Assembly: GCA_934047225.1 (NCBI GenBank)
Contig: OW203990.1
Span: 24,221,045 to 24,285,044, forward strand
DNA length: 64,000 nucleotides
Source: Ypsolopha sequella
Taxonomy: Eukaryota; Arthropoda; Insecta; Lepidoptera; Ypsolophidae
Direction of reading: 5' to 3'
The notes under the pieces are model-generated. The model made no database searches. It worked only from the letters and a program-made list of their open reading frames with translations, and had not been told where the DNA came from. Position numbers and translations under genes: made by a program. Positions 56,238-64,000 of this stretch are shown here, piece by piece (the stretch's first letter is position 1; each line of letters starts with the position of its first letter).

Positions 56238-56671
56238 TTAGTCAATAGAATCATCCCTCGCTTCCCACGAAGTCACTCCTTCTGAAGTTTTTGTTGTGAT
56301 TGCAGGATGGCGTCTCAAGAAAGCTCTGCACCAACTTATCCCTGGTCTTCCATTTTTAAATGGGTTACGACGTGGCTTTTGTTTTATAACGTTCCGAACA
56401 TAGTTCTGTACATCTATATTTCCTATTGGAAAACCTTGTTTTATCATCGTTAGTATCCAACTCTCTAAATCAATTTCCTCGCGTTCTGTTAAAAATGGTT
56501 TAGGTCCAAATGTCGTTTTTGCATTAGGATATTTAAGTTTGTACATTATAGTACTCCTAGGAACACCGAACATCCTGGATGCAGCTCTGAATTTTCCTTT
56601 TTTATCCCTGACGTACTCTATAGCTTGCTGTATATTTTCTTCAGTATATCGTCGCCTTTTCGATGTTGTTC
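56238..56671 (-). CDS. psq/CENP-B HTH exon 1, intact
   Basis: The acceptor TTGTAG|GA (phase 1) opens TTSKRRRYTEENIQQAIEYV, then RAASRMFGVPRSTIMYKLKY. The CENP-B-like part has EEIDLESWILTMIKQGFP, NIDVQNYVRNVIKQ and WCRAFLRRHPAI, and it stops after EARDDSID. Same length (434 bp) as exon 2. Most changes lie in the recognition-helix region of the psq domain (KFRAASRM versus TMKGASKM), so DNA preference may differ. Confidence 0.85.
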
Positions 56672-57666
56672 CTACAATGATTTTTTTTAAGATGCAAGTA
56701 CTCTTGTTTTAGAACTGGTACCTTAATTTTGCTTGCAACTATTGCTGCATATGCTAGATTAGGTTTAACATAAACTATAACATATTATCGAGTTATGATA
56801 AAACAAAATACAAATGAATAACTTGAGATACCTCGGCTAACTTGTAAGAAATACGTGGTTTCAGTTGAATTGGCTCAAATTTCAACGTACCATAGATATG
56901 GACCACCTGATCAAAAGTTTAGTGATTACTTTCAGAATTATGTAAACTTTCATTTATTGTTTCTTGATCAGATTTTGCATTTTACAATAAATTAATATTA
57001 AAAAGAAAAAATAAAGCTCGATATATTCGAGCCTTACTGAGCCTGGTCCAGATGATGATGCCGAGCCAAGTAGGGCCCGAAAAATATCTTGAGCTTAATT
57101 TATTTATTTTTGTTATTAACATAATATTTATATGTTTATTGGCATATCATAATTTCAGCCAATTTAACTGAAACCACATGCTCCAAACAAATCCACTAGG
57201 GTAATGTAACATACCTCGTCAAGGTAGAAAAGGTACAAAATTTAGAATATTCATAGCAAGAATTTGTGCAAATGCTACAAGTAGATTACCCGACGTATAA
57301 TTAACACAGCTGCGTGGTTAACCTTCCACAAGTAATATGTATGTATGTAGGTATGTAATATTCAATTATATATCCACTGATGCTGGGCTCAGTGACGCAA
57401 AAAATATATCTTGATTTACTAAGATCATTTATAAAACTGTATCTTATTTGGGTACATTTATAATAATAATAAAAATATTAAAAAAAACTTTAGAGAAGTC
57501 CACATAAATTTATTTAATCATACAGTTTCGTAATGCAGAAGCGTTGCTTAGAAACTCAAGATTATTAGGATAGCTTTTATACATATAGATAACAAGTCCT
57601 TCTTTAATAAATTTACAAAGTACAAGTAGGCTAGTTAGAAGAATAATTTGAAATCAATTTTAGGCA
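56672..57666. other. Intergenic with a palindromic MITE-like stretch
   Basis: Around 57000-57160, ctcgatatattcgagcc and ggcccgaaaaatatcttgag mirror each other, and the flanks are also complementary. Related in theme to 20750-21066. No exon. Confidence 0.5.
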
Positions 57667-57989
57667 CTAGTCCTTTTCTAAGAAAGTTTCTTTATATTTA
57701 GAGCTGCTTTTAAACTGTTTTAAAAGCATCTCATCGTTGTATCTTTTGATACGTTGCTCTAATTCATCTAAAGATTCTTCAAGATAATTTACTTGCATAT
57801 CAGGTTCGTTTTCAGCGAATTCATTTACATTTTCCTTCTGAATCAAATCAGTATCTTCATCTGAGACATGCATCAAAGCAGAAGGAATCCGAGGAGACGA
57901 TTCGTAAAGCCTCGGTTCACGTGGAGGAGAAATAAGTAGACATTCCTCATCTTTAGCAGCTTCTGAAAATTGGTTTGTGGATTTGGGAT
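57667..57989 (-). CDS. Terminal exon, acidic with C-terminal coiled coil
   Basis: The acceptor CTTTTTCAG|AT (phase 1) opens PKSTNQFSEAAKDEECLLIS. Then come PPREPRLYESSPRIP, VSDEDTDLIQKENVNEFAEN and NYLEESLDELEQRIKRYNDE, ending TFLEKD and a stop. It has no zinc finger. The acid-rich middle and heptad-like end suggest protein-protein contact. Acceptor phase and position make it a candidate non-FLYWCH isoform exon; it could also be the last exon of a separate gene. Confidence 0.6.
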
Positions 57990-58719
57990 CTGAAAAAGCA
58001 AAATATTTTTGTTAAAAAAAATATTCATACCATGATCCACTTCCATTATTACTGAAAGTATCCGACCAAAAATCTAAACATATTTTATGTTACCGGGGAA
58101 GTAATTTACACGACAAAATATGCTATGCACCCAACATCAATAAAATTTACATAAACACAATTTATTATTAGAGTGCATTACAAACTGGAAATCGATCGGA
58201 AACAAATTTCAAGTAAACAAGTATTTTGAAAAAATTCCTTTTACAAGGCAAACAGCTCACTGCCGTTGTCCGTAATTAGAGCGACACTTGCCTTTCATAC
58301 ATCCATCCATCAGCCTGGTTCGTCCACTGCTGGACATAGGCCTTTCCAGGATTACGCCACACTTCAGTTCTCCAGAAAGAGAAATGCCCATACTCACACA
58401 CGCTAGGCAGGCGGGTTGGCAAGCGCGGTGCCGGAACCCTCGCACCAGTGACGCACACGTCACCTATCTGTTTAATTTATAGCCCGATAATAAGGGATGG
58501 ATATACCGCCATCAATCAGTCCCAGGCATGGTGGACTACCTGGTTGTGCCTGTTTGAGAGCTCTTACTCGGCCCCAAACAACTTTGGGAGGATTTGCGAG
58601 TAAGATGGTGGAACAACCACAGTCAAGCCCGGGGCATCAGTTCTGCCACCTAGAGTAATTTGAATTCTCGCCTTGAATTTCCGTAATTGTATCGGTGAAA
58701 CAGTTGGCATGTAGTCAAC
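57990..58719. other. Intergenic with a repeat fragment
   Basis: Positions 58300-58452 (cgtccactgctggacatagg, ggaaccctcgcaccagtgac) look like a lepidopteran LINE/SINE fragment; the second phrase recurs near 22630. Confidence 0.5.
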
Positions 58720-59640
58720 AATAATACGTGAGTAAAAAAACCAGTCAAGTGTTCAAGTCAAGGTTCCGTATTTCGTTAATTTTTAAGAAACACTGAAAAA
58801 AGGTACATAAAATCTTGCGCGTAACTGTTAATACAAAAAAAGAATCAATTAAATGAAAAGGTAGGTTTTTACCGTGGTTACATCAGGTAAGGATATATTT
58901 TAATTTTAACCGCTACATTTTTCGTGTAATATTACCATGATTTTTTCACATTTCGTTCGTCTAGTTTCGGAGAGGGGGAAGACACAATTTTTTTTGTCGT
59001 TTTTCACGGATATCTCGAAATTTATGCGAGTAACCCCCGGTTTCTGAAAGGCCAGTCAAAGTTAACAGTAGATTAAAAAAACTTTAACCGCAAATAACGG
59101 TGAAAATAAAGCATATATGAAGTCTGAATAGTGATGAATCAATAATTAACTTAGTTAATTTTTGATTTCAATGTAAAATTCCCACTTTTTCTGGCTTAAT
59201 CCGCAGATAATTATTTTTTAATCTACTGTTAACATTGATTGGCCTTTCAGAAACCGGGGGTGAATCAGCTAAACTGGACTTTTTGTAATTTATTTTACTT
59301 GTTTACTGTTAATTCTTCATTTGTGTTTAACTTTTTTTAAATCGCTATATTTAAATTGCCTAGTAATATAACGTATAATAGTTTTTTTTTTCTCAACCTA
59401 ATGGTTCCAGACATAAGGGGGGGGGGGGGGGGCAAACAATTTTAAAGGTTTTTCACAGATTACTCTAAGTCTGTACGCAAATATATATTTTTTAAATCTG
59501 ATTTTAAGTACCTACAGTACCCATATTGTATTTCTAGAAGGATTTTTTACTGTAAATTGTAGTGAGTGACAACATTTTAACGGACGGAGTCTCACCATAA
59601 TGGTTCTTTTTGTACCCTATAGGTACTACCGAACCATAAA
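58720..59640. repeat. Interspersed repeat with G-tract and inner inverted pair
   Basis: The start (ccagtcaagtgttcaagtca, aggttccgta) and end (acggacggagtctcaccata) resemble the gggttccgta family. Inside, cccccggtttctgaaaggcc near 59035 and ggcctttcagaaaccggggg near 59242 are perfect inverted copies. A run of 16 G lies at 59417-59432. Confidence 0.55.
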
Positions 59641-59743
59641 AATCCGTTCTTCAATGTTTTAGCATCCTAAGTGTAAAAAAAAGCACGCATATTCGACATA
59701 ATTTTATTACAAACACATCTTAAATGTTACACGTTACAAAACA

Positions 59744-59982
59744 CTAGATTTTAACATAAACACCTTCACGGGTTTTATAATATTTTGGAGGCACGTGATT
59801 GTGATCGCAATGAGCTTGAATGAGTTTGGCGGTCTTGTCCAGCTTAAGTCGAGCTGTGCATTTCGTTGAGTTCCTCGTCGAGCAATACCAGTAACGCTGG
59901 TCGGTCTGACGAGAGAAGGTAAAACTTCGGAACATGATCAAGGGTTTACCATGTTGGCCCTTGAAGATTTCGTACGACATAT
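59744..59982 (-). CDS. FLYWCH exon 4, intact, divergent
   Basis: The acceptor TTTTGCAG|AT (phase 1), then MSYEIFKGQHGKPLIMFRS, FTFSRQTDQRYWYCSTR, STKCTARLKLDK and QAHCDHNHVPPKYY, ending GVYVKI. Both Cys and both His are present. It is intermediate between the RIPTKKGK type (exons 5-8) and the tandem trio at the right end (STKCTARLKL shared with the latter). Confidence 0.85.
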
Positions 59983-60940
59983 CTGCAAAACAATTCTGGT
60001 TTGGGTCGATGTACAAAGCGGGACCTTGTCAACAATGGGTCTAACCTTTAATCTTTTATTACTAAAAGATTTAGGTTCATTTGCGGTTTAGATTCATAGT
60101 AATTAAAAAACGGCTACTCACGGTTATATCAGATGTCGCCTGACAAGTTTCACTGTAATATGTACAGTTTCTTCAGAGGCAAACAGGATTACGCGACGGG
60201 GTCCCATTTAGTAGAGAGCCGGTTTTATAGTTACTATGAACCTTTGATCTCGTAATAACTAGGTACTAGGTAGGCAAGCAATTATTTTAGTTTTAAAATC
60301 ACATCTTTTGATTAATCGTAGGTATTATACGAGTAAACATTTGCCCGCAAAGTTAGTTTTTCTTATCACCCAGTATTCCGGTATTAAGATTCCGGTCTTT
60401 TCTGTATCTGTATGTTTTATAATGCGTTATTGAATATGTGTGTGAATGTACAAAAAGTGTAATGAATGAAAAAAAAATACTTAAGTGAGGGTATTCTACA
60501 CTTCAATCGTGAATAAGATACCTTGTTGTTAGTAAAATATCAGAAACAAACTAAACCCATGTAACCTATATGAGTACGTCCCAGACGGATTGTAAAATTT
60601 AAATTTATAAAAGCGGTTTTACATAGCTCCGTTATGTAAAACCGCTAAACGTTATCAATCAGGATTGTATAAACGTTTTGCGTAATTCAATGCAACAGGT
60701 TAAGGGCCCATTATCCCTGACATTGGGCACCTCATTTTATATCAAGTAGAACTGAACTCTATGATCTTTTATTATAGTTTAAAATAGCGCGCTTTGACCC
60801 GTGGCTGTTACACTAACCTGCGGCGGCTCGGGTTTATCTAACAATCTAACTTTTATAACAGAAAACACTTAAATATAAAAAAAAATCTCGTTGACGTAAT
60901 TAAACCCGTTGATACTTTATAAAAGTAAAGGTCCAACCAG
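59983..60940. other. Intergenic; small palindrome
   Basis: Near 60611-60649 agcggttttacat and atgtaaaaccgct pair perfectly. Otherwise nothing supported. Confidence 0.5.
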
Positions 60941-61184
60941 ATGGATGAAAACAAACACTTGTACTCTTTCACAATTTAATTTACAGCAAAATTAACCCCT
61001 ACTAGTTTCACCTTATCGGCATTCTCAAGGGAATAACATAATAATTTATGTTGCCATTCTTAGACAATCCTTACTATAAATTATTATGTTATTCCCTTGA
61101 GAATGCCGATAAGGCGAAACTAGTTGGGGTTAATTGTGCTATAAAGTAAATTGTGAAACAGTACAAGTGTTTGTTTTCATCCAT
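60941..61184. mobile_element. Hairpin MITE
   Basis: Left end atggatgaaaacaaacactt; right end aagtgtttgttttcatccat. Inner arms ccttatcggcattctcaagg and ccttgagaatgccgataagg are perfect complements. Confidence 0.85.
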
Positions 61185-62739
61185 GATGTTGTTTCACCAA
61201 GAGCCGACAATCGCAAGTATTAACTTTGTCCAACCAGATTTTTCCGATCATTGCGGTATTGAAACGAAGAAGTATCAGTCCAACCACATGAAATTTGCTT
61301 CTGCGTTTTTTACCGCAACTTTATTATTTATTTATTTACATAAAAAATTGTATATCATAGCAGGTGTCCAATACGCTAAATAAATTAAGAAACGTTAAAT
61401 ATTAAGTACATTACTTATACAAACACAAATCAAAATAAAACCCAAAACAAGTCTATGCAGGCTTGATCTCACAGATCCTCTATACAAACGCTAACACAAA
61501 ATTTTGAGGTGTTTTCGGAATGTTATTATTATATTTTAGGCTGAATACATTGACATTATCTGAATCTATGTCACATTAGAACTAAAAATTAAAAAAAAAA
61601 CAATATATTAACAACAAACTCTTGAAAAAAAGACAAAATTAACGGTTTCTTACCAACAGTGTAGCCGAATGTGTTTTTATTGTTGTAGACGCATCGAACA
61701 TGTTGTCTAGATTATAATAATAATGAACGTTTAATATTCATATTTATTATTATATCATTCAATTAATATTCAGTTTTTCTTAAAAAAAAAGTTTTAACAG
61801 TCTAATTTTGCAATTTAAAACTTTCATACATTAGATTACAAAAGTTTTAAATAACAAAATTAGATTCTAAAAAAGTTTGGATGTAAAAAAACTGATTATT
61901 CGCGGGTGTAAAGTTGATGGAACGTGTGGAAAAAGGTAACATAATTAAATAATAATACTTCTGTCGTCGTTATTGGTTCCCACAATTTTGTATGAAGATT
62001 GCCTTGGACCATCCACCTTAACGCTGGAAATATCGCCAACGCCCTTTAGCAGACCTCTAAACGATAACTCTTAAGACAAAGGTAAAAGAGCGAGATTCCG
62101 CTGGCCGCGCGAAGGACGCAGCACAGCACAGGAGGGCTCTTCCGGAGAAACAGTAGAAGCGAGACTTCTAAACCTCGAGCTAAAAGTGTATGAAGTTCGA
62201 CAGATAAAACAGGTTTTTACGATCGAGAACGCTAATTCAATAAATTGGGAATTGCTCCACAGGACGGTAAAGCGACAAATTACAATAAAAATTTATTCAT
62301 CACCATGTCAAAACTAACATAAATATAAAGCAAAATGTTACGTTTATAGATAATAACGACATCTGTTTTTGTGTAAAGGAATAATTTTAAACACATATTC
62401 TGTTTCCAAACGAATTTTGTGTAAATAATGAAATTAGGTAGTTGAAGTTGTATTTGAAATGGCACTTCGTTAAAAAACGTCATAACTTCCACACCTTCGC
62501 GAGCGTTACGAATTTCTCTGCTCTAAAAACCACACAGTCTCGCTTCTAAAAACACCATGCCATTACAGCGGTGCCTTTGGAAATCCTTTTAAAGTTCAGT
62601 TTTACTGGAACTCACTGCCACATGCAATAAGGGATAGTCTTTCATGTGGCGTATTCAAAAAAAGAATTTAAGAGCATTATAATATATATATATATATATA
62701 TGTATATATAAATATACGGAATCCGCGATTATTCTACCT
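61185..62739. other. Intergenic; dispersed repeat copy
   Basis: Positions 61470-61700 are a diverged copy of 24360-24590. A TA-microsatellite lies at 62684-62710. The minus-strand frame at 62280-62492 and the plus frame at 61153-61383 are not supported as genes. Confidence 0.5.
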
Positions 62740-62975
62740 TTAACACTCGTATAGTCTCTTGTAATAGTTCGGGGGCGGATGGTTGTGGTCTGTGAAAGCG
62801 AGTTTGATCTCACTGTTGTACAGCTTCAGTCGAGCTGTACATTTCGTCGAGAGTCTGGAAGAACTGGACCAATGTTCGAAGGTACTTCTGCGAGTTGTCA
62901 AAGAAAACTTGAAGTTCCGAATCTTTATCAACGGATTTTTCCTGTTACCGATTTTTATTAGTTCGTAAGGCATAC
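62740..62975 (-). pseudogene. FLYWCH exon 3, degenerate
   Basis: The acceptor TTTTGCAG|GT is intact and the frame reads MPYELIKIGNRKNPLIKIR, EHWSSSSRLSTKC, FTDHNHPPPNYYK. The first zinc-binding Cys (EHWSC in the two neighbours) is Ser by one base change (TGT to AGT). A small deletion near the end replaces ITGDY-IKF with RLYEC. It cannot form a normal finger and may be a decaying copy or an isoform without zinc binding. Confidence 0.75.
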
Positions 62976-63245
62976 CTGCAAAATCTGCAAATTAAAATCA
63001 TGTTCAACCATCGTATAACCTATTTAGCTCAATATCGGATTGGTCTGAGCCATGATCTAATGATTTTGCTATATATTGGGAACTAAGAGAGTTTGTAGTT
63101 ATTTACGCAAGGGATGTTAAGCTTTGGGCTGATTGTACCACACCAGGATGATGTCATAAGGAAAGACGAACTACAGTTCTAAATAATCAAGTTTTATTGA
63201 ATTATATTTATTAATAACGTTTTTTTTTACAATATTATACGTATT

Positions 63246-63493
63246 TTAAAATTTAATATAGTCTCCTGTAATGGTTTTACGGTACTTTGGTGGCAGATGG
63301 TTGTGGTCTGTGAAAGCGAGTTTGATCTCACCGTTGTAAAGCTTCAGTCGAGCTGTACATTTCGTCGAGAGTCTGGAAGAACAGGACCAATGTTCGTAGT
63401 GACTAGTGCGAGTTGTCAGAGAAAACGTGAAGTTCCGAAACTGTATCAACGGATTTTTCCTGTTACCGATTTTTATTAGTTCGTCAGGCATAC
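63246..63493 (-). CDS. FLYWCH exon 2, intact
   Basis: The acceptor TTTTGCAG|GT (phase 1), then MPDELIKIGNRKNPLIQFRN, FTFSLTTRTSHYEHWSC, SSRLSTKCTARLKLYN and FTDHNHLPPKY, ending DYIKF. All ligands are present. Nearly the same as exon 1, with similar introns, so the duplication is recent. Confidence 0.85.
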
Positions 63494-63696
63494 CTGCAAA
63501 ATCTGCAAATGAAAATTTGACTTAACCTTAGATTGATCTGAGCCATGATCTATTTGATTTAGCTATATATTGAGAATGATCTAAGGATGATCTCATAAGG
63601 AAAGACGAACTACACTTCTAATTAATTAAGTTTTATTGTAACTCGATGGAATTATATTTAATAATATCGTTTTTTTTTACTATATTATACGTAATT

Positions 63697-63944
63697 TTAA
63701 AATTTAACATAGTCTCCAGTAATGGTTTTAAGGTACTTTGGTGGCAGATGGTTGTGGTCTGTGAAAGCGAGTTTGATCTCACCGTTGTACAGCTTCAGTC
63801 GAGCTGTACATTTCGTCGAGAGTCTGGAAGAACAGGACCAATGTTCGAAGGTACTACTGCGAGATGTCAAAGAAAACGTGAAGTTCCTAAACTGTATCAA
63901 CGGATTTTTCCTGTTACCGATTCTTATTAGTTCGTAAGGCATAC
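63697..63944 (-). CDS. FLYWCH exon 1, intact
   Basis: The acceptor TTTTGCAG|GT (phase 1), then MPYELIRIGNRKNPLIQFRN, FTFSLTSRSSTFEHWSC, SSRLSTKCTARLKLYN and FTDHNHLPPKY, ending DYVKF. It is the first exon of the array met on the minus strand in this window. Upstream parts, including any BTB exon, would lie beyond 64 kb or be supplied by trans-splicing. Confidence 0.85.
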
Positions 63945-64000
63945 CTGCAAAATCTGCAAATGAAAATCATGGTCAACTATAGCACTTTATATTCTCTGAC

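Larger units (their letters stand above)
63176..63960. repeat. Tandem duplication carrying FLYWCH exons 1 and 2
   Basis: Units with period 451 bases include the exon and its downstream flank (aagttttattg, ttatacgta-ttttaaaattta). The exon at 62740 is a third, older copy at a spacing of 506 bases. Confidence 0.8.

Noticed and set aside
62779..63937. Plus-strand ORFs MVVVCESEFDL... repeated three times
   Set aside because: They are antisense shadows of the three FLYWCH exons.
39781..63944. A BTB-domain exon for the FLYWCH array inside the window
   Set aside because: I looked for the usual BTB start motifs on both strands and found none; the common part must lie outside or be trans-spliced.

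Overview
This window looks like a piece of an insect genome, very probably a lepidopteran (moth or butterfly). It is AT-rich and carries spliced genes with GT/AG introns. Two non-LTR retrotransposons, a BEL/Pao-type LTR element, tRNA-derived SINEs, a decayed mariner and many hairpin MITEs are scattered through it, and several repeats match motifs I associate with Lepidoptera (gggttccgta...tacggaaccc; gccagatggtccgg). No database search was possible. Family names rest on motifs read directly, and exon limits are my own splice-site readings.

Region 1 (about 1-12.4 kb) is transposon-dominated. LINE-A (340-4860, minus strand) has an FP-domain ORF1 and a full-length, uninterrupted endonuclease/RT ORF2. 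LINE-B (6450-12420, minus) has a PHD-finger ORF1 and an ORF2 split by a 1.36-kb insertion flanked by 7-bp repeats and containing a SINE.

Region 2 (about 12.7-38.9 kb, minus) holds three tandem copies of one unnamed multi-exon gene. Each copy runs, 5' to 3' on the minus strand: acidic exon, EGR-type exon 1, linker exon, EGR-type exon 2, 'KKW' exon, C-terminal exon. The names are local labels. Short exon + EGR exon (phase 1 in, phase 0 between, phase 1 out) is a symmetric module present twice per gene. Copy 1 (31595-38875) has lost the end of its acidic exon. Copy 2 (20126-27489) has a stop codon and a weakened donor in its linker exon. Copy 3 (12732-17332) has no C-terminal exon in the window but has an extra partial KKW exon. 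Exon similarity is mosaic between copies, suggesting gene conversion. A young, internally deleted BEL/Pao-like element with apparently identical LTRs and an intact target duplication lies between copies 1 and 2.

Region 3 (about 39.8-64 kb, minus) is an array of alternative terminal exons: nine FLYWCH zinc-finger exons (seven intact), three psq/CENP-B-type helix-turn-helix exons (two intact), and a few other short exons. Nearly all begin with an AG acceptor, two bases that finish a split codon, then an open frame to a stop. That is the layout expected of a mod(mdg4)-type locus, in which one BTB-encoding 5' part is joined by cis- or trans-splicing to many DNA-binding 3' exons. No BTB exon lies in the window. 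Captured transposase DNA-binding domains alternating with FLYWCH exons is the most interesting feature. The last three FLYWCH exons are a recent tandem triplication in which one copy has lost a zinc-binding cysteine and its normal C-terminus.
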